A stretch of DNA of 6,700 bases from Candidatus Limnocylindrales bacterium (GTDB lineage: Bacteria; Chloroflexota; Limnocylindria; Limnocylindrales; CSP1-4): NCBI GenBank assembly GCA_030647575.1, contig JAUSJS010000109.1, positions 1 through 6,700 of the forward strand, written 5' to 3'. Under the pieces are notes generated by a model that saw nothing but the letters and a program-made list of their open reading frames with translations, had not been told where the DNA came from and did not search any database. How positions within the stretch are numbered: the stretch's first letter is position 1; each line of letters starts with the position of its first letter. This document shows, piece by piece, positions 1 through 5,569 of this stretch. Position numbers and translations under genes: made by a program.

Positions 1-1
1 G

Positions 2-802
2 ATCCCGGTGGATCGCCTGCCCGAGGTGGTGGGCTGGCTCGTCGAGCGATTTCGAGCGAGGGCTTCGTCGCTGTTCGGCCTGCCCGAGGGAGAGGACCTG
101 GAGGTCTCGATTGTGACTGGCCAGCCATGGTCGGCGTACAACTGGTTCGACGGCGGGCGGCGGTCACGCGTCGACATCAACACGGACCTGCCGCGCCGGG
201 CCGCCGAGCTGCTGCATACGGTCGCCCACGAGACCTATCCGGGCCATCACCTGGAGCACGCCTGGAAGGAGGCGGACCTGGTCGATCGTGGCGGTCGGCT
301 CGAGTCCTCCATCCTCCTGATCAATACGCCCGAATGCCTGATCAGCGAGGGCCTCGCCGATCTCGGTCGGCGGTTCGCGATTCCCGCGGACGAGCATGCC
401 GGCCTGCTCGTCGAGCTGTACGACCGTGCCGGGCTCGCGATCGCGACCGATCCGCCGGCCGCGCGTGAGGCCGCGGAGCAAACGCTGGCCCTCGCCACTC
501 ACCGGGATGCCCTGGCGGCCATCCGCGGCAACGCGGCCATCCTGCGCCACGCCGACGAGCGGTCGCACGACGAGGTGCTGGAGTATCTCCGCGAGGTCGG
601 GCGCTATGCGCCGGCCAGCGCGGCCAAGCGACTGGAGTTCATCGAGCACCCGCTCTGGCGGACGTATGTCTTCGTCTACGCTGAGGGCGAGGCGCTCCTG
701 TCCCGATGGCTGGAAGCGGTTCCCGAGCAGCAGCGGGTGGAGCGATTCGGGCGTCTGCTCCACGAGCAGCTGACGCCGGCGTCGGTCAGAGCTCCCGGCT
801 GA
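2..802 (+). CDS. DUF885 family zinc metallopeptidase, C-terminal part (5' truncated by window)
   Basis: This is the C-terminal portion of a DUF885-type putative zinc-dependent peptidase. Its frame is open to the left window edge, so the GTG at 8 is probably internal. Numbering from that GTG, the family signature HETYPGHH lies at 74-81 (His74, Glu75, His80/81 as likely metal and catalytic residues). It is followed by CLISEGLAD at 110-118, whose Glu114 matches the downstream glutamate of the family's EGWA-like segment. The C-terminal segment HPLWRTYVFVYAEGEALL also has the family look. Full members are usually about 400-600 residues and 264 or so are visible, so the N-terminal helical region lies outside. 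No signal peptide can be judged. Its 3' end overlaps the convergent GNAT gene by 17 bases. The family call is confident; the substrate is unknown. Confidence 0.85.
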   Translation: MPVDRLPEVVGWLVERFRARASSLFGLPEGEDLEVSIVTGQPWSAYNWFDGGRRSRVDINTDLPRRAAELLHTVAHETYPGHHLEHAWKEADLVDRGGRLESSILLINTPECLISEGLADLGRRFAIPADEHAGLLVELYDRAGLAIATDPPAAREAAEQTLALATHRDALAAIRGNAAILRHADERSHDEVLEYLREVGRYAPASAAKRLEFIEHPLWRTYVFVYAEGEALLSRWLEAVPEQQRVERFGRLLHEQLTPASVRAPG

Positions 803-1277
803 AGACCACCCGGTCGTCGCCCTCGGCGTCGTAGTCCGGGTAGGCCGGCGTACCGTAGAGCCGCTGCGTCCCGGGACCGTCGAAGGGTGTGAAGCCCATC
901 GCTCGATGGAATCCGACCGAGATGCGGTTGCCCGGCCACGTGATCGCCGTCACCCGGCGGACGCCCCTCGCCTTCACGTCCTCGAAGAATCGCTCGTAGA
1001 GAGCCCGGCCGAGCCCGGCGCCGCGGTGGTTGGGGCTGGTCGCGACCATGTGGACGTACGCCTGATCCGGGTGGTCGGGGCTGATGAAACCGACCAGGAA
1101 GCCGATGAGCGATCCCCTGGAATCCTCTAACACCCACGACGTCCCGGTGAAGTGCTGGAGCCACAGCCGAGGAAGAAGCTGGTGGAGCTTGCGCCCGCTC
1201 CACCATTCGTCGACTTGCCCGACGAGGCGGGCATGGTCCGTCTCGACAGGTCGACGGAACCGGAAGTCGGAGCTCAT
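786..1277 (-). CDS. GNAT family N-acetyltransferase
   Basis: The predicted product is a 163-residue single-domain GNAT acetyltransferase, which would transfer an acetyl group from acetyl-CoA to an unidentified amine. Motif A is clear: strand VHMVATSP at 75-82, then the acetyl-CoA pyrophosphate loop HRGAGLG at 84-90 and the following helix. Motif B is seen as N117 followed by SVGFHRAMGF at 120-129, the usual neighbour-helix and GF turn. The ATG at 1277 is chosen because it starts MSSDFRFR right at the fold's first strand and overlaps the stop of the upstream membrane-protein gene as ATGA. A longer in-frame reading back to 1400 gives an arginine-rich shadow of that gene. No good SD is visible, so translation probably depends on coupling. 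The C-terminal tail (about 131-163) contains an aromatic, acidic stretch that may shape the substrate pocket. Substrate not predictable. Confidence 0.88.
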   Translation of the reverse strand: MSSDFRFRRPVETDHARLVGQVDEWWSGRKLHQLLPRLWLQHFTGTSWVLEDSRGSLIGFLVGFISPDHPDQAYVHMVATSPNHRGAGLGRALYERFFEDVKARGVRRVTAITWPGNRISVGFHRAMGFTPFDGPGTQRLYGTPAYPDYDAEGDDRVVFSREL

Positions 1278-1783
1278 CGGGCGGTGGCCCAGGCGACGAT
1301 CCAGGCGGCGAGGAGCTCGAGCGGCACGAGAAGCCCGAACGTCTCCGCGAGGTAGTCGAGCGGGCCGAGCACGCCGCCCTCGGTCCGCGCGTAGAGCCAC
1401 AGGCCAAGCTGCCCCAGGACGACCGACAGAAGCGCGAGCGCGAGTGCCAGCCGCACTCGGCGATCGGCGGTGAGCCGCTGGCCGGCTCCCGTGCGCAGCC
1501 CGACAGCCACCGCCCAGCCCGTCGCTCCCGCGACGACGAGCAGGCCCGCCGAAACGGCCAGCACCCCGCCGAGCACGGTCATCGCCGCCGCTCCAACGAC
1601 CGCCGCCGCGACACCGAATGCCACGCCTCGGGCCGGCGACGCGGCCGGGTCCAGGACGGGTGTCGGCGCTTCGGCCGTTCGGTAGCGATCGGACGGTGGG
1701 TGCGCAAGCCGGCGCTCTCCCGGGGTCTGGAGCGACGTGGGCGCCGGGGAGGGCGAGGGCCCGGAAGCGGTTGGGTCGGTCAC
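1274..1783 (-). CDS. Small four-helix membrane protein of unknown function
   Basis: I do not recognise a family. From the GTG at 1783 the product is 169 residues. It has a proline/serine-rich hydrophilic N-terminal tail of about 50 residues, then four hydrophobic helices at roughly 55-75, 77-97, 110-132 and 146-167. Arg/Lys-rich segments fall between helices two and three, so the N-terminus is probably cytoplasmic. The frame continues to an ATG at 1867, but that start would abut the divergent gene's GTG and occupy its promoter. The GTG at 1783 sits 6 bases after a TACGAT box, fitting a leaderless start. The gene ends in an ATGA overlap with the GNAT gene, so the two are probably co-transcribed and translationally coupled. 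A role as an uncharacterised integral membrane partner is all that can be said. Confidence 0.68.
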   Translation of the reverse strand: MTDPTASGPSPSPAPTSLQTPGERRLAHPPSDRYRTAEAPTPVLDPAASPARGVAFGVAAAVVGAAAMTVLGGVLAVSAGLLVVAGATGWAVAVGLRTGAGQRLTADRRVRLALALALLSVVLGQLGLWLYARTEGGVLGPLDYLAETFGLLVPLELLAAWIVAWATAR

Positions 1784-1789
1784 CGATCC

Positions 1790-1795
1790 ATCGTA
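1790..1795 (-). promoter_or_regulatory. Candidate -10 box for the membrane protein/GNAT operon (leaderless)
   Basis: On the minus strand TACGAT matches the TANNNT -10 pattern and ends 6 bases before the GTG at 1783. Transcription from the usual distance would begin at or next to the start codon. No convincing -35 hexamer is visible 16-18 bases upstream, and no SD precedes the GTG. Inference from pattern and spacing only. Confidence 0.45.
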
Positions 1796-1854
1796 ACGGG
1801 CGGGGCGCTCTGGCCGCGCCCGGACCGGCGTAAGCGGCACCCGGGACTCCACGC

Positions 1855-1860
1855 TAGACT
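1855..1860 (+). promoter_or_regulatory. Candidate -10 box for the RsbRD_N-like/DUF433 pair (leaderless)
   Basis: TAGACT lies 8 bases before the GTG at 1869, so the expected transcription start falls on or just before the start codon. There is no SD in the intervening bases and no clear -35. It mirrors the arrangement of the divergent minus-strand box about 60 bases away, which strengthens both calls somewhat. Confidence 0.5.
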
Positions 1861-1868
1861 CAGCCATC

Positions 1869-2351
1869 GTGAGCCACCCCAGCCTGGGCCTGCCGCCGCT
1901 CGACGTGACTGCCGGATTCCCCGATGCGGCCGCCCGGATCCGGACGAGCGCGTCACGTCTCGCCGCGCGAGCCCTGGCCGTCGCAATGGACGCCGATCCG
2001 ACGATCCGCGAGCGCTACGACGAAGCCGGCCAGCGTCAGCTCCTGCGCGATGCCGAGCTCCTGGCCGAGCGTGTCGCCCTGGCCGTGGCGGCCGGGGACC
2101 CCTCGCCTGCCGCCGAGTATGCCGACTGGACAGCGCCGGTCTATCGCCGCCGGCGGGTCCCGATGGACGACCTCGTGGCGCTCTGCGAGGGCCTTCGCGC
2201 GGCCTTCTCCAGCCTCCTGGCGCCGGGCGCGCTCCCCGCGGCCGCGGCTGCGCTCGACGCGGCAATCGAGGTCTACCGCTGGCACCGCCGGTTGGCCGGT
2301 GACGCGCGCAGGAAGAACGCCTTCCTGCAGTTCATCTACAAGGGCGGCTGA
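1869..2351 (+). CDS. All-alpha protein resembling a stand-alone RsbRD N-terminal sensor domain
   Basis: The 160-residue product is almost entirely helical by composition, with no membrane segment. Residues about 18-140 resemble the RsbT co-antagonist RsbRD N-terminal domain. The recognisable pattern is a helix ending DPTIRERYDEAGQRQLL (43-59), a long helix followed by AAGDPSPAAEYADWTAP (74-90), then RRRVPMDDLVALCEGLR (94-110). That matches the family's pattern of 'ball-like' globin-fold sensor helices with a basic turn and a PxxDL helix. RsbRD proteins normally carry a C-terminal STAS domain that acts in a stressosome; here it is absent and the protein stops after a short RKNAFLQFIYKGG tail. 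The GTG start at 1869 is favoured by the adjacent -10 box. The next gene begins 2 bases after the stop, so the two are presumably co-expressed. The family resemblance is from recall of the pattern and is moderate; ligand and partner are unknown. Confidence 0.6.
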   Translation: MSHPSLGLPPLDVTAGFPDAAARIRTSASRLAARALAVAMDADPTIRERYDEAGQRQLLRDAELLAERVALAVAAGDPSPAAEYADWTAPVYRRRRVPMDDLVALCEGLRAAFSSLLAPGALPAAAAALDAAIEVYRWHRRLAGDARRKNAFLQFIYKGG

Positions 2352-2353
2352 GC

Positions 2354-2683
2354 ATGACCATCAAGTGGGTGCAGCAGGATCCGCTGGTGATGAACGGCGA
2401 GCCCTTCTGCTACAACTCGCGGCTGACCGTCCGCCAGCTCCTGGAGCTCCGCTCGAACGGGTACGACCTGACCTTGATCCTCAAGGATCACCCGGAGCTG
2501 CGCGTCGTCGGCATCGCGGCCGCCTACGCCTATGCGGCCGCGCATCGCGAGCGCTATGGCGACTTCTTCGAGGCGAACGGCTCGCTCGTCGGTCCCGGCT
2601 ACAGCGAGGCCGAAGCGGCCATCCTGCCCGCTCAGTATCGGATCGCGGGCGTCGTCATTCGCCCGGCCGAAGCGGTCGGCTGA
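2354..2683 (+). CDS. DUF433-like small protein
   Basis: The product is 109 residues, soluble. Its first 65 or so residues follow the DUF433 layout: an opening VQQDPLVMNGEPF (6-18), the segment SRLTVRQLLELRSNGYDL (22-39), ILKDHPEL (42-49), and the helix IAAAYAYAAAHRERYG (54-69). In typical DUF433 proteins the second element reads GTRI with a preceding Gly; here it is NSRL, so this is a divergent member. DUF433 proteins are winged-helix-like and are usually encoded beside PIN-like (DUF5615) toxins as antitoxins. No such toxin is visible here. The remaining 40 residues form an extension of unknown role. A weak AAGGG about 9 bases before the ATG can serve as SD, and the gene directly follows the RsbRD_N-like gene. 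Function unknown; a DNA-binding or regulatory role is an inference. Confidence 0.62.
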   Translation: MTIKWVQQDPLVMNGEPFCYNSRLTVRQLLELRSNGYDLTLILKDHPELRVVGIAAAYAYAAAHRERYGDFFEANGSLVGPGYSEAEAAILPAQYRIAGVVIRPAEAVG

Positions 2684-2719
2684 GCGCCTGTCCGTCCGAA
2701 CGGGCCCTTTGCGGCCTGG

Positions 2720-2728
2720 TGGTACGCT
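2720..2728 (+). promoter_or_regulatory. Extended -10 promoter for the MIP18-family gene
   Basis: TGGTACGCT fits the extended -10 form TGN-TANNNT. It would start a leader of roughly 18 bases carrying the GGAG SD at 2743-2746, six bases before the ATG at 2753. No good -35 is visible, which an extended -10 tolerates. This suggests the Fe-S factor has its own transcript separate from the DUF433-like gene. Confidence 0.4.
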
Positions 2729-2752
2729 CATGAGACGCACCCGGAGACCTTG

Positions 2753-3103
2753 ATGACCGACAGCACGACCCAGACCCAGACACCCGCCGCCGCGCCCGTC
2801 GTTGAGCCGGCCGCCTTCGATCCCGAGCGGCGCGCCACCGAGCTCGCCATCCTCGATGCGCTGCGTTCCGTCGTCGACCCCGAGATCGGGATGAACGTCG
2901 TGGAGCTGGCGCTCATCAAGCAGATCGTGCTGGGACCGGACTCGACCGAGGTCAAGATGATCCTGACCACGCCGTTCTGCCCGTACGCCGGATCGATGAT
3001 CGCGCAGGTCAAGGAGCAGGCGGAGTCGGTGGTCGATCACCAGGTCAAGGTGACCCTGCTTGCGGAGCGCTGGGATCCGCGCGATGCCGGTTTGATGTGG
3101 TAA
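2753..3103 (+). CDS. MIP18/DUF59 family metal-sulfur cluster assembly factor (SufT-like)
   Basis: The 116-residue cytoplasmic protein belongs to the MIP18 (DUF59) family, whose members help mature or deliver iron-sulfur clusters (SufT, and the PaaD branch). A disordered, Pro/Thr-rich N-terminus of about 25 residues precedes the domain. The hallmarks are ALRSVVDPEIGMNVVELALI (37-55 region), the active cysteine in LTTPFCPYAG (Cys76), and the C-terminal AERWDPRDAGLMW, matching the family's W-x-P...M ending. The DPEI motif is followed by Gly46 instead of the commoner Pro. The start is the ATG at 2753 with GGAG at six bases; a TTG immediately upstream is in frame but poorly placed. No suf operon is nearby, so the gene is a stand-alone copy. 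It may share transcription with the Bax-inhibitor-1 gene 28 bases downstream. Symbol left blank because the SufT/PaaD/other split cannot be decided by eye. Confidence 0.88.
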   Translation: MTDSTTQTQTPAAAPVVEPAAFDPERRATELAILDALRSVVDPEIGMNVVELALIKQIVLGPDSTEVKMILTTPFCPYAGSMIAQVKEQAESVVDHQVKVTLLAERWDPRDAGLMW

Positions 3104-3116
3104 CCGTCACCGTCAT

Positions 3117-3122
3117 GGAGGT
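3117..3122 (+). promoter_or_regulatory. Strong Shine-Dalgarno GGAGGT
   Basis: GGAGGT ends 9 bases before the ATG at 3132 and decides the start of the Bax-inhibitor-1 gene. It is the best SD in the window and contrasts with the leaderless GTG starts around 1783-1869, so both initiation modes seem to coexist. Confidence 0.75.
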
Positions 3123-3131
3123 CGTGGACCG

Positions 3132-3842
3132 ATGAGCCAGAACCAGTTCCCCACTCCGTTCGCGACGCCGTCGGCGCTCGGGGTCAGGCCGGACGCCCGC
3201 CTGGCCTCCGCCTTCCTGACCCAGGCCTTCGTCTGGATGTTCGCCGGCCTGCTGGTCACGGCCGGGGTGGCCTGGGCCGTCCAGTCGAACGAGCGGCTCC
3301 TCGAATTCGCCGCCAACAACTTCTTCATCCTGTTCATCGCCCAGCTCGGGCTGGTCCTCGGGATCAGCGCCGGCATCAACCGGATCAACGCGACCCTGGC
3401 GCTGGCGCTCTTCTTCGTCTATGCGGCCACGCTCGGCATCACGATCGGATTGATCGTGATGGCCTATACCCAGACCTCGGTGGTCACGGCCTTCCTGTCG
3501 GCGTCGGCGATGTTCGGAGCCGCCGCGCTCTACGGCGCGACCACCAAGCGTTCATTGGCCGGTCTCGGCGGCATCCTGTTCATGGGCCTGATCGGGATCC
3601 TCGTCGCCTCGCTGCTCAACATCTTCCTCGGCAACAGCATGCTGTCGTGGGTCATCGCGGTGGTCGGCGTGGTCATCTTCACCGCCCTGACCGCCTACGA
3701 CGTCCAGCGCATCCAGGCCGGCGACCTGGCTGCCCGGACCGGTTCGATGGAGAAGGCGGCGGTCATCGGAGCGCTCCACCTCTACCTGGACTTCATCAAC
3801 CTGTTCCTGTTCATGCTGCGGCTCGTCGGGAACCGCAACTAG
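3132..3842 (+). CDS. Bax inhibitor-1/YccA family integral membrane protein
   Basis: The product is 236 residues, the normal length for bacterial Bax-inhibitor-1 (TMBIM/YccA/YetJ) proteins. After a hydrophilic N-terminus of about 22 residues there are seven hydrophobic helices, at roughly 24-50, 58-80, 86-111, 116-135, 143-166, 170-188 and 211-232. The two conserved aspartates are visible: Asp190 in TAYDVQRI and Asp220 in LYLDFINLF. In BsYetJ the corresponding pair forms a pH-sensitive di-aspartyl latch that gates a calcium leak. By family the protein acts in the cytoplasmic membrane, possibly in Ca2+/H+ homeostasis or membrane protein quality control. The start is set by the GGAGGT at 3117-3122. 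It lies 28 bases after the MIP18-family gene and may be co-transcribed with it. Family call firm, physiological role in this organism unknown. Confidence 0.93.
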   Translation: MSQNQFPTPFATPSALGVRPDARLASAFLTQAFVWMFAGLLVTAGVAWAVQSNERLLEFAANNFFILFIAQLGLVLGISAGINRINATLALALFFVYAATLGITIGLIVMAYTQTSVVTAFLSASAMFGAAALYGATTKRSLAGLGGILFMGLIGILVASLLNIFLGNSMLSWVIAVVGVVIFTALTAYDVQRIQAGDLAARTGSMEKAAVIGALHLYLDFINLFLFMLRLVGNRN

Positions 3843-3858
3843 GCCCCGGGCCCGGGCC
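3842..3858. other. GC-only palindromic block after the Bax-inhibitor-1 gene (possible weak terminator)
   Basis: Beginning at the last base of the stop codon, GGCCC at 3842-3846 can pair with GGGCC at 3854-3858, and the inner bases are also self-complementary. No T-run follows, so it is not a classical intrinsic terminator. It sits where transcription of the upstream unit could end before the PiT operon; the gap to that operon (3843-3927) otherwise shows only a poor TAGACA box at 3891-3896. Confidence 0.25.
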
Positions 3859-3927
3859 GCGCCCCAGACGGATCGGCGGAGGCGCGAGGCTAGACAGGCG
3901 CAGCGGCCATAGCCCACTCTTCAGGCG

Positions 3928-4887
3928 ATGGTCGATAACACGCCGCTCATCGTCGCCGCGGCGCTCTTCGCCGTGATCACCGGGGCGAATGACGGCGCAT
4001 CACTCATTGCCACGAATCTCTCGTCGAAGGCCATGCGACCGCTTGTAGCGCTGGGAATCCTGGTGGTCGCCGTGGTAATCGGGCCCTTTCTCCTCGGTAC
4101 CGCCGTTGCCACCACGCTCGCTCGCGGCCTCGTGGGCTTCGACGCCAGCGGTGGAGAGGAAGCGCTCCTCCTGGCGGTCGCCATCGCGATCGGGGTGATG
4201 ATCGTCCTGGCTCGACTTGGATTGCCCTCGTCAGTGACACAGGCGCTGACCGGAGCGATCATCGGGATCGGAATCGGGCGCGACCTCCCGGTCGACGCTG
4301 GCGTGGTCGGGAAGGTGCTGCTCGTGCTCATCGTCGCGCCGGTCGCTGCCGGGGTGCTTGGCCTCCTGTTCGCCGTGCTGCTGGAGCGACTCCGGCCCCG
4401 CGCCGAGGTGCGCGGCCACCTCAGGCGCTTGCACGCGGTTTCGTTCCTCTGCCAGTGCGTGGCGTACGCCGGGAACGACGGCCAGAAGATGATGGCGATC
4501 TTCGCGGTCGCTTCTGGCGCGGTCTCGACCAAGGTGGAGGCAGTGGCGCCGGTCCAGGTGGCGATCGGCCTCCTTTTCTTCGTCGGGACCCTCATGGGCG
4601 TCTCCGGCCTGGGGAACCGAGTCGGCAAGCTCCTGCCGATCCGCCCCCTGAACGCGATCAGCGCCGGGTTCGGATCGTCCGTGGCCGTCCTTGGATCGGC
4701 GCTGCTCGGCTCGCCTGTCTCCATGGCGCAATCGTCCGCCTCGGCCCTGGTCGGGTCGGAGACCCACCTCATCACCTACCGGCGGGTCCGATGGGAGCAG
4801 GCTATCCGTATCCTCTCGACGTGGGTTACGACGCTCCCGACCGCCCTCGGGCTCGCCGCCATCGTCGGGTTCGTAACCAGGAGCTGA
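3928..4887 (+). CDS. pit: PiT family inorganic phosphate transporter
   Basis: This 319-residue, largely hydrophobic protein is a low-affinity inorganic phosphate permease of the PiT family, driven by H+ or Na+ symport. The inverted-repeat signatures are visible. Repeat one has GANDGAS at 19-25 and GLPSSVTQALTGAIIG at 98-113; repeat two has AGNDGQKMM at 181-189 and GSPVSMAQSSASALVG at 261-276. About ten hydrophobic helices are expected, with a charged cytoplasmic loop near 153-168 (ERLRPRAEVRGHLRRLH). In both repeats the His common in the PVSTTH motif is Gln (105 and 268), and Ser25 replaces the usual Asn after GANDxA. The length is typical of short prokaryotic members. The ATG at 3928 has only a weak AGG upstream. 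The DUF47 gene follows after five bases, the classic Pit-accessory operon. A sulfate or other anion specificity cannot be excluded. Confidence 0.93.
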   Translation: MVDNTPLIVAAALFAVITGANDGASLIATNLSSKAMRPLVALGILVVAVVIGPFLLGTAVATTLARGLVGFDASGGEEALLLAVAIAIGVMIVLARLGLPSSVTQALTGAIIGIGIGRDLPVDAGVVGKVLLVLIVAPVAAGVLGLLFAVLLERLRPRAEVRGHLRRLHAVSFLCQCVAYAGNDGQKMMAIFAVASGAVSTKVEAVAPVQVAIGLLFFVGTLMGVSGLGNRVGKLLPIRPLNAISAGFGSSVAVLGSALLGSPVSMAQSSASALVGSETHLITYRRVRWEQAIRILSTWVTTLPTALGLAAIVGFVTRS

Positions 4888-4892
4888 GCCTC

Positions 4893-5534
4893 ATGCGCGT
4901 TGTCTCACGGATCATCGGCGACCTCGCGGGTTCGTCCGGCCAGCGATTCGTCAACTATCTGCTCGGCCAGACGGACGCCGCGATCGAAGGCGCGCGACTC
5001 GTCCGGCGGTGCGTTGCCGGCGAGATCGGTCGCGCCACGGCGGCCGAGGAGATGCGAGTCGTCGAGCACCGCGGCGACAAGGTTCGCGGCGAGCTCGTCC
5101 GCGATCTCGGGTCGGCACTCGTGACGCCCATCGACCGGGAGGACCTCTTTCGCCTGTCGCGCGCCCTCGACGATGTGCTGGACGTGCTGCGCGACTTCGT
5201 CCGCCAGTGGGACCTCTTCGAAATGGACCGAAGCGTCATCATCGAGCCGGTCGTGGACGCCACCTGCGACGCCCTGGCCGATCTCCGTGAGGCGATCGCG
5301 ACGATCGGCGCGGAGCCGAGCATGATCACAACGCGCGCCCTGGCCGCGAAGAAGTCGGGTAACGCGATCCGACGCTCCCACGACACGCAGCTGGCGGCGC
5401 TGTACCGCGGCCCGCTCTCGATTGACACGCTCAAGGCGCGGGACCTGCTACGGCGGCTGGACGTTGTCGGTATCCGCTTTGGCACGGTCGCAGACACGCT
5501 CTCGGACGCGGCCATCAAGCGCGCCGAAAGCTAG
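4893..5534 (+). CDS. DUF47 (PhoU-like) phosphate transport accessory protein
   Basis: The 213-residue protein is a soluble, all-helical DUF47/YkaA-type PhoU-like protein thought to modulate its cognate PiT permease at the cytoplasmic face. First-repeat signatures are EHRGDKVRGELV (58-69), TPIDREDLFRLSRALDDVLDVL (starting at 78), and Asp101. The second half has KKSGNAIRR (153-161) and RRLDVVGIRFGTVADTLS (187-204), the PhoU-type metal or helix-bundle positions. The ATG at 4893 is supported by AGGAG at 4879-4883, which lies inside the end of the pit coding region, and by the MRVVSRIIGD beginning typical of the family. The frame is open far upstream (to about 4455), but that part is an out-of-frame shadow of pit. 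The five-base gap to pit argues for strict co-expression. Family call strong; the exact regulatory mechanism is not established. Confidence 0.92.
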   Translation: MRVVSRIIGDLAGSSGQRFVNYLLGQTDAAIEGARLVRRCVAGEIGRATAAEEMRVVEHRGDKVRGELVRDLGSALVTPIDREDLFRLSRALDDVLDVLRDFVRQWDLFEMDRSVIIEPVVDATCDALADLREAIATIGAEPSMITTRALAAKKSGNAIRRSHDTQLAALYRGPLSIDTLKARDLLRRLDVVGIRFGTVADTLSDAAIKRAES

Positions 5535-5537
5535 CGC

Positions 5538-5569
5538 ACCCGGCCGAGCCGACGGAGTGGGGTCCGGGT
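5538..5569. terminator. Weak hairpin between convergent operons
   Basis: ACCCGG at 5538-5543 can pair with CCGGGT at 5564-5569, across the 34-base gap between the stops of the DUF47 gene and the convergent HAD gene. The loop is 20 bases long and no U-tract follows on either strand. It is at best a possible bidirectional terminator. Confidence 0.25.

Noticed and set aside
1784..1867. N-terminal extension of the membrane protein to the ATG at 1867
   Set aside because: It would begin one base from the divergent gene's start and span the -10 box of its own likely promoter; the extra residues show no structure. It remains possible but less likely.
2692..2710. Possible terminator hairpin after the DUF433-like gene
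   Set aside because: CCGT/ACGG gives only a four-base stem, followed by GCCCTTT; too weak to call.
1924..2733. 269-codon plus-strand frame overlapping the RsbRD_N-like and DUF433-like genes
   Set aside because: Composition is Arg/Ser/Pro-rich with no recognisable fold. The alternative frame gives two proteins with family resemblance.
3921..4775. Long open frame on the minus strand (284 codons) opposite pit
   Set aside because: Its translation is rich in Arg/Thr/Pro/Ser without domain features, and the plus strand here encodes a clear PiT transporter. It is a GC-rich codon shadow.
4455..4892. Upstream extension of the DUF47 reading frame into pit
   Set aside because: The extension reads as low-complexity Arg/Gly/Pro sequence, while the ATG at 4893 has an SD and starts the known family N-terminus.
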